Notes under the pieces: generated by a model
Seen by the model: only the letters and a program-made list of their open reading frames with translations
Databases searched by the model: none
Told to the model about the DNA's origin: nothing
Shown here: positions 52,043 through 62,246 of the stretch, in pieces
Layout: each line of letters starts with the position of its first letter
Position numbering within the stretch: position 1 is the first letter of the stretch
Translations under genes and position numbers: made by a program
Source of the DNA: Oscillospiraceae bacterium
GTDB lineage: Bacteria > Bacillota > Clostridia > Oscillospirales > Ruminococcaceae
Direction: 5' to 3'
Length of the DNA: 64,000 nucleotides
NCBI GenBank assembly: GCA_017472965.1
Contig: JAFUNR010000010.1
Location: 1-64,000 of the forward strand

Positions 52043-53122
52043 TCAGATAGTATCGAAAATCCCCAGAGCGTATTCACACAGCGCGTGATCCTCTTCCCCT
52101 GTGCCGCCGCTGATGCCAAGACCACCGATGATACGGCCATTCTCAACAAGGGGTACACCGCCGCCGAAAATGACCATCTTCTCCAGATTGGCAAGACCGT
52201 AGAAGGTCTGTCCGGGCTGGGCCAGCTTTGCCAGCTCAATGGTAGGCATCTTAACAGCCACCGAAGTATACGCCTTTTTGACGGCAACCTCATAGCTAAC
52301 AAGAAAAGCTCCGTCCATTACATGCACGGCAACCGGATTGCCCTCGGCGTTGCAGACAGCAATAACAGCTTTTTTACCCTGCCGATCCGCTTCGGCTTCC
52401 ACTGCCTCGATCAAACGCTTGGCGCGCGCCAGATCCAGCGGACGGTAACCGCCCAACTGACGCAGCACTTCCTTGACAATGTCATTGGACTGATCCATAA
52501 TAGCGGAACCTCCTGTGGGTGCGGGAGCAGCAACTGAGACAGCAACCGGAGCTGCTGTGGCGGGAATCACTGCAGGCTGCGGTTTCACTGCCGGCGCAGA
52601 TGCCGAAGACACAGCGGCGCTTTCTGCAATTTCCAGCCAGCGGGCAGTGGTATACAAATAGTCCGACAGGCGGTTGATATAGGCTTTGACCGGTTCCTGC
52701 ACATTGAATTTACGCGCCACGACCACCAGCGCACGCTCTGCACGGCGGCAGACAGTACGCGCCACATCCATCCGGGCGCTCGCCTCGTTACTGCCGGGCA
52801 ATACGAAAGCAGTCTGCTGCGGCATAGCATCGTTCATGCGGTCGATCTCTTCTTCAAGAAAAGCAATCTCTTCCTCGGGAAGTACATTTTTCTGGGTACG
52901 ACCATCTGCCACACTGGCCATGACTGTGACCAGCGCTTTCTGTACACGCTGCAAACCGGCGTGCAGAAGATTATCCCGGACAAGAACCTTGGCCAATCCG
53001 ATCTGACTGGTCAGCTCATCCAGGTCACCCATGGCTTCGACACGCTCATCCGATTTGAAGATCTGCATGCCGGAGGCAAGGGAGGTCATTCCTTTGTCGC
53101 CGTTTTTGGTATACACCTTCAT
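52043..53122 (-). CDS. pduO: Two-domain PduO-type cob(I)alamin adenosyltransferase with GlcG/HbpS-like domain
   Basis: 359 residues. The N-terminal 180 residues are a PduO-type adenosyltransferase: MKVYTKNGDKGMTSLASGMQ, VEAMGDLDELTSQIGLA and NRLSDYLYTTARWLEIAE. After an Ala/Pro/Val-rich linker, residues about 215-359 form a GlcG/HbpS-like domain (AVHVMDGAFLVSYEVAVKKA, FGGGVPLVENGRIIGGLGIS). Salmonella PduO has this same layout. It makes adenosylcobalamin for a B12 enzyme not found here. AGAAGGG precedes the ATG. Confidence 0.92.
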   Translation of the reverse strand: MKVYTKNGDKGMTSLASGMQIFKSDERVEAMGDLDELTSQIGLAKVLVRDNLLHAGLQRVQKALVTVMASVADGRTQKNVLPEEEIAFLEEEIDRMNDAMPQQTAFVLPGSNEASARMDVARTVCRRAERALVVVARKFNVQEPVKAYINRLSDYLYTTARWLEIAESAAVSSASAPAVKPQPAVIPATAAPVAVSVAAPAPTGGSAIMDQSNDIVKEVLRQLGGYRPLDLARAKRLIEAVEAEADRQGKKAVIAVCNAEGNPVAVHVMDGAFLVSYEVAVKKAYTSVAVKMPTIELAKLAQPGQTFYGLANLEKMVIFGGGVPLVENGRIIGGLGISGGTGEEDHALCEYALGIFDTI

Positions 53123-53295
53123 ATATGTACCCTTCTCCGCTTTTGATCACGGAAAACATCATATCTGTATAGAAATATAGAAACGAAATAGATCGTTCTC
53201 TCTGCAATGATCATCGAAAACCGCATACCATTCCTATTCTATTTTATTATGCACTATCCGAAAGATAAAGTCAATGGAAATCCAAAAAATTTTCC

Positions 53296-53324
53296 TTGCA
53301 ATACCATAAAATACCTGTTATATT
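53296..53324 (+). promoter_or_regulatory. Promoter of the glycosidase-like/DUF89 genes
   Basis: TTGCAA (53296-53301), 17-bp spacer, TATATT (53319-53324), 37 bases before the start codon. Confidence 0.75.
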
Positions 53325-53361
53325 GACAGTATAAACCAAATACCGCAAGGAGGATACACTT

Positions 53362-54606
53362 ATGAAAAATCCCGGACTGGATCGTTTCCCTCTCGGCTTC
53401 TGGAGCACACTGGATGCGCAGGATGCCGGCACAGATGCCCCGAAGGATTGGGCTGAAATGGGCATGACCCTGACTATGGGTCACAGTTACACTCACGGTG
53501 TGACGGATAAAGCTCATTTCACCGCCATGCTGGACAGCGCCTATGAAAACAATGTACGCATCATACTGTGCGATAACCGCACACAGGCCCGCCGTATGAT
53601 GGAGCTGGGCGAAGAAGCCTACGCCGCCGAGCTGCGCGCCGTGGTCGAGGATTGGGGTACCCACCCCGCCATCTGGGGCGTACACATGGGCGACGAGCCC
53701 GATGCGGAGGCCTATCCGTATTATGTCCGCGCCTTGCGTATGATCCGCGAGATCGCCCCGCAGTGGGAGCCTTATGCCAATCTGCTGCCCTGGTGGCCCG
53801 GTATGGAAAAGCGCGCCGGTACCGATACCTGGGCAAATTATCTGGACAGATTCCTGCAGGATTCCGGTATGCGTTACCTCAGCTACGATTGCTACACCCA
53901 GATGAACCGCACACCGGAAGGCACCAATATTTATTTCAGCAACCTGAAGCTTTACGGCGATGCCGCACTGCGCAACAATGTTCCCTTCTGGACCATCCTG
54001 CTGTGCGTGCCCCACTTCAAATATCAGGATCCCACGCTGGATGACATCCGCTGGCAGTTCAATACGGCTCTTGCCTGCGGCGCTAAAGGCATTTCCTGGT
54101 TCTATTTGTACCAGCAGAATATCTGGAACAGCAACTACCGCAATGCGCCTGTCAACCAGCTTGGCCGCAAAACGCAGGGCTATTACAACATCAGCGACAT
54201 CCAGAACATTTTCCACCGCACACTGGCGCCCTACATGGATAAGCTGCAGCTGAAAAAAGTCTGGCATGTGGGTCAGGCCTTCGGCGGTTTTGATCTTTTC
54301 ACCGGTGATGATGAGGTCGAACTTTCCCCCGGCGCACATCCGATGATCATGAGCTATTTCTCCAACCCGGAGGATGACTGGAACTACATCCTGCTGGTCA
54401 ACAACGACACCCGCACGGATGTCAACTTCTCTCTGGCGCTGCGCGGCGAGATCGCCGAGGCGCAGGAGCTGGTTCGGGACGGCCAGTGGCGTTCCATGAG
54501 CGGCCTGCTGTTCGATGACGGCGAGGTCACACGCACCGAAACCGCACTGGAACTGCCCCACTGGTATGCTCCCGGTCAGGCCATTCTGTACCGCTACCGT
54601 CGCTGA
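53362..54606 (+). CDS. Putative glycoside hydrolase-like TIM-barrel protein
   Basis: 414 residues, no signal peptide. The sequence FPLGFWSTLDAQDAG, MGMTLTMGHSYTHG, RIILCDNR, AIWGVHMGDEPDAEAYPYYV and MRYLSYDCYTQMN reads as successive strands of a (beta/alpha)8 barrel, with the GDEPD acid pair at the strand-4 position typical of clan A glycosidases. A C-terminal beta domain (WNYILLVNNDTRTDVNFSLA) follows. The family and substrate are not identified. AAGGAGG precedes the ATG. The DUF89 gene follows by 32 bases. Confidence 0.6.
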   Translation: MKNPGLDRFPLGFWSTLDAQDAGTDAPKDWAEMGMTLTMGHSYTHGVTDKAHFTAMLDSAYENNVRIILCDNRTQARRMMELGEEAYAAELRAVVEDWGTHPAIWGVHMGDEPDAEAYPYYVRALRMIREIAPQWEPYANLLPWWPGMEKRAGTDTWANYLDRFLQDSGMRYLSYDCYTQMNRTPEGTNIYFSNLKLYGDAALRNNVPFWTILLCVPHFKYQDPTLDDIRWQFNTALACGAKGISWFYLYQQNIWNSNYRNAPVNQLGRKTQGYYNISDIQNIFHRTLAPYMDKLQLKKVWHVGQAFGGFDLFTGDDEVELSPGAHPMIMSYFSNPEDDWNYILLVNNDTRTDVNFSLALRGEIAEAQELVRDGQWRSMSGLLFDDGEVTRTETALELPHWYAPGQAILYRYRR

Positions 54607-54638
54607 GCAAAACAAAACAGTGAAAAGAGGATCCCATT

Positions 54639-55526
54639 TTGGCACTGAGCACCTATTGTACCGGCTGTCTGCTGCGCAAGCAGCTGGATGCGCTGGATAA
54701 AAACCCTGCCCCCGAGGCACTGAAAAAAGAGTTTCTGCGCCGCATGCTGCAGCTTTTTGCCGATGCAGCCCCCACCGATAACGCTCCCGCACTGCTGTAC
54801 CGCGTGGAAGCTTTGCACCGGGAGCTGCTCGGTCCTCTGCCCGGCTTTGAAGCACAGAAAAAGCTTTACAACGAAGTGATGCTGCAGCAAGTCCCCCATA
54901 TGCAGAGCCGGATCGACAGTGCTGCCGATCCTGTAAACGCAGCGCTGCAGCTGGCGCTTGCGGGCAATTACATTGACTTTGGCGCAGCGGGCAATGTAGA
55001 AAAAGAAACCCTGCAGCAATTGCTGGATGACGCTTTTGCGCAAGTGATCGATGATGGGGAGTATATCGCCTTCTGCCGCGATGCCGACAAGGCGAAAACG
55101 CTTGTCTATCTAACGGACAATTGCGGCGAGATCGTAGCCGACAAACTGCTGATCCAGCAGCTGCGCAAACGATGGCTACAGCTTTCCGTCACCGTCATTA
55201 CACGCGGCGGAAATGCCGTCAATGATGCCACCGTCAGGGATGCTTACGCCATCGGCATGGAGAAAGCCGCGCCGGTCGTCTCAAGCGGCGTTGCCATGGC
55301 GGGAACGGATATCCGTCTTGTCTGCGATGAGGCCCGTACCCTGCTGCAAAGCGCCGATCTCGTTCTGGCAAAGGGACAGGGAAATTTTGAAACCATGAAC
55401 GAAGGTGAGCTTCCGGTGTATTTCGCTTTTTTGTGCAAATGTCCATGGTTCACCCGCCGCTTCGGGCTGGAGCTGTACAAGCCCGTTTTTGTTCGCCGCG
55501 AAAGGCTGCAGCTTCGGGAAATTTAA
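54639..55526 (+). CDS. DUF89 (ARMT1-like) damage-control phosphatase family protein
   Basis: 295 residues. The N-terminal CTGC pair, then VYLTDNCGEIVADKLLIQQL and LVLAKGQGNFETMNEG are the metal and phosphate motifs of the DUF89 family, which hydrolyses damaged sugar phosphates and similar metabolites. The start is TTG at 54639, with AGAGGA upstream; no ATG fits. Its place behind a sugar-active gene suggests a clean-up role. Confidence 0.9.
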   Translation: MALSTYCTGCLLRKQLDALDKNPAPEALKKEFLRRMLQLFADAAPTDNAPALLYRVEALHRELLGPLPGFEAQKKLYNEVMLQQVPHMQSRIDSAADPVNAALQLALAGNYIDFGAAGNVEKETLQQLLDDAFAQVIDDGEYIAFCRDADKAKTLVYLTDNCGEIVADKLLIQQLRKRWLQLSVTVITRGGNAVNDATVRDAYAIGMEKAAPVVSSGVAMAGTDIRLVCDEARTLLQSADLVLAKGQGNFETMNEGELPVYFAFLCKCPWFTRRFGLELYKPVFVRRERLQLREI

Positions 55527-55551
55527 GGCATAAACAAACAAGGAGCATCCC

Positions 55552-55992
55552 ATGAATACCCCAATATATATTGCGGAGGAGCGAATTTCCTCCGCAGAAT
55601 ACATTGACTTTTTAAAACGGACTGACTTGGGTTCCCAATATCCCAAAGAACGGTTTGAAGAACGGATCGCCCGGCTCGTCACCACCGTTTCGATCAGCCT
55701 CGTTGCCCGCAACGAATCCGGCGTCATCGTCGGTGTTCTGTTCGGGCTGACCGATTTTGCATACTGGCTTTACGTCACTGATCTTGGTGTAGACAGAGCG
55801 TATACCGGCCGGGGGATCGGCAGACAACTGATGAAAACTGCTCACGAAAAAGCCGGCGGTGAAAAAGACATTGCTGTTTATCTGATTGCCAATGAAAATG
55901 CCGTTCCTTTTTATGAAAAGCTCGGTATGAAAAAAGCAGAGGATGTCATGCAGTACAACAAAATCGAATGGACGGAATTCATAGTGAAATAA
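55552..55992 (+). CDS. GNAT family N-acetyltransferase
   Basis: 146 residues. The acetyl-CoA loop is GVDRAYTGRGIGRQLMKTAH (residues about 81-100), and NENAVPFYEKLGMKKAED is the typical end of the fold. Substrate unknown. AAGGAGCATCCC precedes the ATG; it is the last gene of the set and is followed by a strong terminator. Confidence 0.88.
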   Translation: MNTPIYIAEERISSAEYIDFLKRTDLGSQYPKERFEERIARLVTTVSISLVARNESGVIVGVLFGLTDFAYWLYVTDLGVDRAYTGRGIGRQLMKTAHEKAGGEKDIAVYLIANENAVPFYEKLGMKKAEDVMQYNKIEWTEFIVK

Positions 55993-56050
55993 CACCTTGC
56001 ATCCGTCCATATATCCATCCAGTATACACAAATCAAATACCTTCAAAAGA

Positions 56051-56089
56051 AAAGCCAAGCTGCGTGGATACAGCTTGGCTTTCGTTTTA
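56051..56089 (+). terminator. Terminator after the GNAT gene
   Basis: AAAGCCAAGCTG/CAGCTTGGCTTT stem followed by CGTTTTAG. Confidence 0.92.
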
Positions 56090-56123
56090 GTATGCACAAT
56101 TTTGAGCTGCAGCAAAGCCACAA

Positions 56124-56708
56124 TCATTTTTGCGGAGAACTCCTGCCGATCACGGTATACAGGTCCTTCCCCATCTTTGTTTCGAACAGGGCTTTCAACT
56201 CCAGATTTTTATTCCATTTCGGCAAGGGATACCTGCCGTAACGCCGCTTTACATCGCCCATGCGTTCTTCGATATCCACAACGCCACGCGCATCGGCAAC
56301 GGAATCGCACAGCTGGATCAGACGGTCATAATCATCCATTTCTACCGATGCCAGCGCCGCACGCAGCATCCCCAGCTCCTCGTCAGTCACATCGAACCGG
56401 CCGATATACTCTTCGACCGTACCGTTATTGAACGAGTGCGTCAGGCAGATCCTTGCCGCTTCATCCCAGCCCTTGAAAAGCATATAGGAATAGCCATCTG
56501 CCACATGCGCCAGATGCTTTACACCGAATCTGCGGCCGATATCATGCAGCAAGCCGACAATATACGCCTTTTCTGCATCCATGCCGCATTCCAAGGCGAT
56601 CCTTTCCGCACACCGGGCAACAACACGGCTGTGATCCCCCCACGGGCCGGGGTTGAGCTTCTCAGATTCACGAAGAAGCTGCTCTGCTTCTGATCTGGAT
56701 GGCAGCAT
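56124..56708 (-). CDS. HD-domain phosphohydrolase
   Basis: 194 residues. Histidine ligands in GDHSRVVARCAERIA and GLLHDIGRRFGVKHLAHVADG, with a later LIQLCDSVAD, fit the HD superfamily. Its ATG at 56708 overlaps the murQ stop and follows GAAGGGG, so it is coupled to the amino-sugar genes upstream. The substrate is unknown. Confidence 0.86.
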   Translation of the reverse strand: MLPSRSEAEQLLRESEKLNPGPWGDHSRVVARCAERIALECGMDAEKAYIVGLLHDIGRRFGVKHLAHVADGYSYMLFKGWDEAARICLTHSFNNGTVEEYIGRFDVTDEELGMLRAALASVEMDDYDRLIQLCDSVADARGVVDIEERMGDVKRRYGRYPLPKWNKNLELKALFETKMGKDLYTVIGRSSPQK

Positions 56709-56713
56709 TTTAT

Positions 56714-57523
56714 TTACCCCTTCAGTTTCTGTACCGCCGTACGGATATCCCAATCTGATTCATCCATGGCGGCGATAATCGCATCCTCCTGTGCACCGGT
56801 CAGCTCCCGCACAATGCGGATGCAGCGATCCTTCAGCTTGATATTGGTGGGCCGTACATTGACCATCAGATTTTCCATTACCTTACCCAGCCTTACCATT
56901 ACGCCGGTGGAGATCATATTCAGGATCATCTTCTGTGCTGTACCGGCTTTCATACGGGTGGAGCCGGTGATCGGCTCTGCACCGGTATCCGGACAGATGG
57001 AAAGCTCGGTCACGGTATCCAGCGCACTGCCGGCATTGCAGGTGATGCCAACCGTCAGACAGCCGCATTCCTTTGCCTTTTCCATAGCGCTGAGCACATA
57101 GCGTGCACCGCCGGCAACAGAAAGACCGACCACAGTATCCAGCGAAGTCGGCATATAGGCGGCAAGATCGGCAGCACCGCGCTCGGGATCATCCTCTGCA
57201 CCCTCGCCGGCTTTGCGCAGAGCGCCGTCGCCGCCGGCGATGATGCCGATCACAACATCATCCTTTACGCCGTAAGTAGGCGGACACTCACTGGCATCCA
57301 GCACGCCCAGCCGACCGGAGGTACCGCAGCCGATATAGAAAAGCCTGCCGCCCTGCGCCATGCGCGGTGCAACGGCATCGATCACTGCCGCGATCTCTGT
57401 CTGTACCTCACCAACGGCTGCCGCAGCCGCCACATTGGCATTCTGCAGCATATTCACCATTTCTGCGGTGCTCACTGTATCAATATTTTTGGTTGCGGGA
57501 TCCCGCATTTCCGTTTTCAGCAT
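56714..57523 (-). CDS. murQ: N-acetylmuramic acid 6-phosphate etherase
   Basis: 269 residues, slightly short at the N-terminus. The SIS domain has FYIGCGTSGRLGVLDASECP, and TGSTRMKAGTAQKMILNMIS is the family signature. It removes lactate from MurNAc-6-phosphate during cell-wall recycling. GGGAG precedes the ATG. It follows the BadF-type kinase by 27 bases. Confidence 0.94.
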   Translation of the reverse strand: MLKTEMRDPATKNIDTVSTAEMVNMLQNANVAAAAAVGEVQTEIAAVIDAVAPRMAQGGRLFYIGCGTSGRLGVLDASECPPTYGVKDDVVIGIIAGGDGALRKAGEGAEDDPERGAADLAAYMPTSLDTVVGLSVAGGARYVLSAMEKAKECGCLTVGITCNAGSALDTVTELSICPDTGAEPITGSTRMKAGTAQKMILNMISTGVMVRLGKVMENLMVNVRPTNIKLKDRCIRIVRELTGAQEDAIIAAMDESDWDIRTAVQKLKG

Positions 57524-57550
57524 TTTGCTTTTCTCCCATTCTTCGATCCG

Positions 57551-58504
57551 TCAGATGAGAAACACCTGCGCGTTCTGTTCCGTACGCACAAGGCCCGCTT
57601 TGAGCAGTGCGCCGTACACCGGAGCGGTATCCAGCACACACAGCTCCAGCTTTTGCCGAGTGATGCCGCAGGCTGCAAGCGAGCGGTACAGCATGGGAAA
57701 CAGCAGATCTGCACGTCTCGTCAAACCTCCGGCAAGCACCGCACGGTATCCCCTGTCCTGCGGCAGCTTCCGCACACCACAGGCAAGCAGCCGAGCCAGC
57801 TCCTTCATGTTATCTTCAAGAATGTGCCGTGCAACCGCATCGCCGTCTTCGGCGGCCCCGATCACCAGCGGCGCAAAAGAAGCAACAAAGCTTTTGTCAT
57901 GGCTGTAAATCTGCGGGATCGCCTCCGGCACAGTACAGCCCAGCTTTTGCTCCACTGCATCCTTCAGTGCTGTAGCTTCTCCGCTGCCGTCGTGCTGTGC
58001 CAGTGCGGCAAACAGCGCATCACGGCCGATGTGCCAGCCGCTGCCGCCGTTATCCAGCAGATGCCCCCAGCCGCCGGTACGCTGTGTTTCCAGTGTTCCG
58101 TCCCGTCCGGGCAGCTGTCCAAACACAACGCAGCCTGTGCCCATAATGGCGATCAGTCCGGCTTCGTTCCCCAGCCCCGCCGAAAGAATGTTGTAAAAAT
58201 CACCACCATAGCCAAACACGGCAAAACCGGCAGAGCGCAGATAACTGTTCAGCGCATTATCTGTGGTGGGATCGGTGGCGCCCGCCACACCCACAAACAG
58301 CGAGACCTCGCTTCTGGGGATATCTTTGCACAGCGTATCGAACCCCTGCTCAAAAATCCTGCAGGTGTTATCCATTCCGCAATCGTGCGGATTGGAGCCG
58401 GGCAGAACACAGCGGCCAAGCAGATTTCCGGCAGCATCCGTCAGGGCGAATTCCGTTTTGGTTCCGCCGCCATCCACGCCAAGAAAATAGCCCGGACACT
58501 TCAT
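57551..58504 (-). CDS. BadF/BadG-type N-acetylglucosamine kinase
   Basis: 317 residues. FLGVDGGGTKTEFALTDAAG is the phosphate-1 loop; GTGCVVFGQ, GWGHLLDNGGSGWHIGRDAL and ALAGG-like AVLAGGLTRRADLLF follow. It phosphorylates N-acetylglucosamine or a similar amino sugar. ATG at 58504 follows AAAGGAA; an ATG two codons earlier is possible. Its position with murQ supports a peptidoglycan recycling role. Confidence 0.9.
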   Translation of the reverse strand: MKCPGYFLGVDGGGTKTEFALTDAAGNLLGRCVLPGSNPHDCGMDNTCRIFEQGFDTLCKDIPRSEVSLFVGVAGATDPTTDNALNSYLRSAGFAVFGYGGDFYNILSAGLGNEAGLIAIMGTGCVVFGQLPGRDGTLETQRTGGWGHLLDNGGSGWHIGRDALFAALAQHDGSGEATALKDAVEQKLGCTVPEAIPQIYSHDKSFVASFAPLVIGAAEDGDAVARHILEDNMKELARLLACGVRKLPQDRGYRAVLAGGLTRRADLLFPMLYRSLAACGITRQKLELCVLDTAPVYGALLKAGLVRTEQNAQVFLI

Positions 58505-58527
58505 AAGCATTTCCTTTCCCTCCGCAA

Positions 58528-59439
58528 TCATTCTCCGCAGCAAAGATGCGGCGCTACAATGACCTTGTATTTCGGCAGGATCGCAGCTGGATGATAGGAA
58601 AGTTTTACGGTGCGAAGCCCTTCATCCCCCGCATCATCCTCGCGGTTGATCCAGCGGATACCTTCACCCGCGAATGCAAGCGCAGTCTGCTGCACGATCA
58701 TCGGATAAGCCCCATGAACCGCACGGCTTGCCTTTTCGATGTGTACATACAGCGTATCGCCCACAGCTTCGGCCATGGAAAATGCTACCACATCTTCCCC
58801 GACAAACACCGCACCGCCCACAAAGCCATAAAGCGGCCAGTGATCCATCGCCTCAAAAATCTTGGCTGTTTCTTCCTCTGCTGCAGCAAACGCCTTTCCT
58901 CCCTCGGCGGTCAGCTTTTCAAAAAAAGCTCTCACCGCAGGCAGGTTATCCGCATTGATGACTTCGAAACGCCAGTCGGGATTTTCTTTTTTAAATCGGT
59001 TGATATGATTGCGCTGCCCGCCAAACTTGCGGCCTGCAAGCTGACGCAGGTCCTCCGCCGCATACAGATAATCATACCAGCGGCGCTGCGGCTCAATAAC
59101 AGCCTGCGGCCAACGCGCCGTGATGCGGCGGGTATCCTCCTCGGAAGCCGGGCAGAAAATCAGCGGGATCTCCTTGCGGCCGGCGTATTCCGCCATAGCA
59201 TCAAGGGCATCCTCTTCATCGCCGCCGATGGGATAGCTGTAGGCATTGAACCCGCCATCCTCCGGATACCGCGCCATCAGGCAAAGAGATTTTCCCTGCA
59301 GTGCCCAGTGAACGGAATAGTAATCCCTCCACAGAAATTCACCGCCTACCGTACCATCGCACAGACGATCATTATTTTCGGAAAACCAATCTGCCAGCTG
59401 TGGCAAATCCTGTAAAGTCAATGGAGAAAAATGAAGCAT
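58528..59439 (-). CDS. DUF2156 (GNAT-fold) protein
   Basis: 303 residues. A tandem GNAT-like fold with RRWYDYLYAAEDLRQLAGRK, the family's FGGQRNHINRFKKENPDW, GFVGGAVFVGEDVVAFSMAE and INREDDAGDEGLRTVKLSYH is characteristic of DUF2156, related to the aminoacyl transferase end of MprF. It may transfer an amino acid or acyl group; no membrane part is present. First gene of the run leading to the kinase and murQ. ATG at 59439 follows AAAAGGATG. Confidence 0.85.
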   Translation of the reverse strand: MLHFSPLTLQDLPQLADWFSENNDRLCDGTVGGEFLWRDYYSVHWALQGKSLCLMARYPEDGGFNAYSYPIGGDEEDALDAMAEYAGRKEIPLIFCPASEEDTRRITARWPQAVIEPQRRWYDYLYAAEDLRQLAGRKFGGQRNHINRFKKENPDWRFEVINADNLPAVRAFFEKLTAEGGKAFAAAEEETAKIFEAMDHWPLYGFVGGAVFVGEDVVAFSMAEAVGDTLYVHIEKASRAVHGAYPMIVQQTALAFAGEGIRWINREDDAGDEGLRTVKLSYHPAAILPKYKVIVAPHLCCGE

Positions 59440-59530
59440 CTGGTCATCCTTTTTTAAATTAGTCTTTCTAAAAGTCTCCACACATAAGTATATCACCGAA
59501 TACTCACATTGCAAGCCTTTTTCTTTTCAC

Positions 59531-59558
59531 AAAAACGCCCGGGCTGCTCACCCGGGCG
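59531..59558 (-). terminator. Terminator after clpB
   Basis: CGCCCGGG/CCCGGGCG stem followed by TTTTTG on the minus strand. Confidence 0.92.
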
Positions 59559-59578
59559 CTGTATCTGTATTATTCCGT

Positions 59579-62179
59579 TCAGCTGTGCTCACAACGGAGA
59601 ACCAGCGTATCGCCTTCCAACTCAACGCACAGCGTATCTCCGGCGCAGGGCTGACCGGCAATGATGCTGCGTGCGATCAGTGTTTCCAGACGGCTCTGGA
59701 TAAAGCGACGCAGCGGGCGTGCACCGTATACGGGATCATACCCCTGCTCCACGATCCAATCGCGGGCAGCTTCACTTACCCTCAGACTGAGCTGTTTTTC
59801 CGCCAGCCTTTCCTCCAGAGAACGAAGCATCAGCGCAACGACACCGGAGATCTCCTCTCGGGACAACGGCTTGTAGAACACGATCTCATCAAGACGGTTG
59901 AGAAACTCAGGACGGAAGCTCTGACGCAGCAGTGCACTGACGGCATCGCGGGCTTCCTCCGTGATGCGGCCGTCACGGATTCCCTCCAGAATATACTGGC
60001 TGCCCAGATTGCTGGTGAGAATGATGATGGTGTTTTTAAAATCCACCGTACGGCCCTGACTGTCGGTAATACGGCCGTCATCCAGCACCTGCAGCAGAAC
60101 ATTGAATACATCCGGATGGGCTTTTTCCACCTCATCAAACAGCACCACACTGTAAGGACGGCGGCGCACAGCTTCAGTCAGCTGACCGCCCTCCTCATAA
60201 CCGACATAACCCGGAGGCGCACCGATCAGGCGGCTGACAGAATATTTTTCCATATATTCCGACATATCAATGCGCACCATATTGCGTTCATCGTCAAACA
60301 AACACTGGGCAAGTGCCTTGGCCAACTCGGTTTTGCCTACACCGGTGGGACCAAGGAACAAAAAGCTGCCGATGGGTCGGTTCTGATCCGCAATTCCCGC
60401 ACGGCTGCGAAGGATGGCTTCTGCCACCTTTTGTACAGCCTCATCCTGTCCGATCACACGCTTGTGCAGGATATCTTCCATACCAAGCAGCTTCTCCCGT
60501 TCGCCCTCCATCAAACGAGCCACCGGGATACCCGTCCAACGGGCAATGATACGGGCGATCTCTTCATCTGTAACACGGTCACGCAGCAATGTTGCCTCCT
60601 GCGAAGCCGCCAGCTTTTCCTGCTCGGCAAGCTGCTTTTGCAATTCGGACAGCCGACCGTACTTCAGCTCCGCCGCCTTATTCAGGTCATACTCCTGCTG
60701 CGCCTTTTCGATTTCGGCATTTGTCTGCTCGATTTCTTCACGCAAACGCTGCACCTTGCCGATGGAATCCTTTTCATTATCCCATCTGGCCTTCATGGCA
60801 TTGAATTCATCCCGCCACGCAGCCAGCTCGGCTTCGATCTCCTCCAGATGTGCTCTGGAAAGCGCGTCCGTTTCTTTTTTCAACGCCGCCTGCTCGATCT
60901 CATGCTGCATGATTTTGCGGCGCAGGTCATCCATCTCCGCCGGCATGGAATCCATTTCCGTGCGGATCATGGCACAGGCTTCATCCACCAGATCAATGGC
61001 TTTATCCGGCAGGAAACGGTCGGAAATATAACGGTCCGAAAGAGTCGCCGCAGCGATCAGTGCGGCATCCTGAATTTTTACGCCATGATAAACCTCGTAC
61101 CGCTCCTTCAGACCGCGCAGAATGGAGATCGTATCCTCCACAGTGGGTTCGCCCACCAGCACAGGCTGAAACCGCCGTTCCAAGGCAGCATCTTTCTCGA
61201 TATATTGCCGATACTCGTTGAGCGTAGTGGCGCCGATACAATGCAGCTCGCCCCGCGCCAGCATAGGCTTGAGCAGATTGCCGGCATCCATCGCGCCATC
61301 CGTTTTGCCTGCACCGACAATGGTATGCAGCTCATCGATGAAAAGAATGATCTCGCCCTCGGATTTTTTGATCTCCTGCAAAACACTCTTCAGGCGCTCC
61401 TCAAATTCGCCGCGGTATTTTGCACCTGCCACAAGCGCACCCAGATCCAGCGAAAAAATCTTTCTGTCGCGCAGATTTTCCGGCACATCGCCGCGCACGA
61501 TACGCTGCGCAAGCCCTTCGGCAATGGCAGTTTTACCCACACCGGGTTCACCGATAAGCACGGGATTGTTTTTTGTTTTGCGGCTGAGAATTCGGATCAC
61601 ATTGCGGATCTCCGCATCACGGCCGATGACCGGATCCAGCTTCTGCGCACGCGCCTGCGCCACCAGCTCCTGTCCATACTTCTCCAGCACATCGTAGGTG
61701 CTCTCCGGGTTGTCATTTGTCACACGCTGGTTGCCGCGCACCTGTTCCAGTGCCTGCAAAAAACGGTTTTTATCCAGCCGGAAGGTACGGAAAAGCTCCT
61801 GTACGGCACGATTTGGCGCTTCCAGAAGGCCGAGGAACAGATGTTCCACCGAGGTGTAATCATCACGCATATTCGCAGCAGCCTTTTCCGCGGCATTCAG
61901 CGCACGGTCCAGTTCAGCACTGATATACACCTTTTCCGGATCACGACCGGTGCCGGAAACGCCGGGCAGAGAGCGGATCTTTTCCTGTGCAGCATGTGCA
62001 AGTGCCGCGGCATCCAATTCCATCTTTTTTAACAGCTGCGGGATCAGACCGTCCTCCTGCGCACAAAGAGCGGCAAGCAGATGCTCCTGATCCAGCTGCT
62101 GGTTGGAATATTCAATGGCAATGCTTTGTGCATTCTGCAAAGCTTCCAGACTTTTTTGCGTACATTTCTGCATATTCAT
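59579..62179 (-). CDS. clpB: Protein disaggregase ClpB
   Basis: 866 residues, full length. Clp_N domain (residues 1-145), AAA+ 1 with [13 protein letters not shown], the long ClpB middle coiled coil (about 410-530) and AAA+ 2 with [33 protein letters not shown]. With DnaK it dissolves protein aggregates. No HrcA (CIRCE) or CtsR site is upstream; the gene lies 67 bases behind a ribbon-helix-helix gene and appears to share its promoter. AAAGGAG precedes the ATG. Confidence 0.96.
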   Translation of the reverse strand: MNMQKCTQKSLEALQNAQSIAIEYSNQQLDQEHLLAALCAQEDGLIPQLLKKMELDAAALAHAAQEKIRSLPGVSGTGRDPEKVYISAELDRALNAAEKAAANMRDDYTSVEHLFLGLLEAPNRAVQELFRTFRLDKNRFLQALEQVRGNQRVTNDNPESTYDVLEKYGQELVAQARAQKLDPVIGRDAEIRNVIRILSRKTKNNPVLIGEPGVGKTAIAEGLAQRIVRGDVPENLRDRKIFSLDLGALVAGAKYRGEFEERLKSVLQEIKKSEGEIILFIDELHTIVGAGKTDGAMDAGNLLKPMLARGELHCIGATTLNEYRQYIEKDAALERRFQPVLVGEPTVEDTISILRGLKERYEVYHGVKIQDAALIAAATLSDRYISDRFLPDKAIDLVDEACAMIRTEMDSMPAEMDDLRRKIMQHEIEQAALKKETDALSRAHLEEIEAELAAWRDEFNAMKARWDNEKDSIGKVQRLREEIEQTNAEIEKAQQEYDLNKAAELKYGRLSELQKQLAEQEKLAASQEATLLRDRVTDEEIARIIARWTGIPVARLMEGEREKLLGMEDILHKRVIGQDEAVQKVAEAILRSRAGIADQNRPIGSFLFLGPTGVGKTELAKALAQCLFDDERNMVRIDMSEYMEKYSVSRLIGAPPGYVGYEEGGQLTEAVRRRPYSVVLFDEVEKAHPDVFNVLLQVLDDGRITDSQGRTVDFKNTIIILTSNLGSQYILEGIRDGRITEEARDAVSALLRQSFRPEFLNRLDEIVFYKPLSREEISGVVALMLRSLEERLAEKQLSLRVSEAARDWIVEQGYDPVYGARPLRRFIQSRLETLIARSIIAGQPCAGDTLCVELEGDTLVLRCEHS

Positions 62180-62246
62180 TTGATTATACTCCTTTCCCGG
62201 ATATCAAAACATCATTTCTCATCCTGACACAATACAGCGTATTGCG

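Noticed and set aside
51922..52302. 127-codon upstream extension of the HD hydrolase
   Set aside because: Lies antisense to the end of the PduO-type gene and across its terminator; AGAGGGG marks the ATG at 51921.
59585..62032. 815-codon open frame on the plus strand
   Set aside because: It is exactly antisense to clpB, has no ribosome binding site, and its translation has no domain-like sequence. It comes from codon bias in the real gene.
62180..62246. CtsR or CIRCE site before clpB
   Set aside because: Looked for direct heptads and the CIRCE inverted repeat here and at 62901-63000; neither is present.
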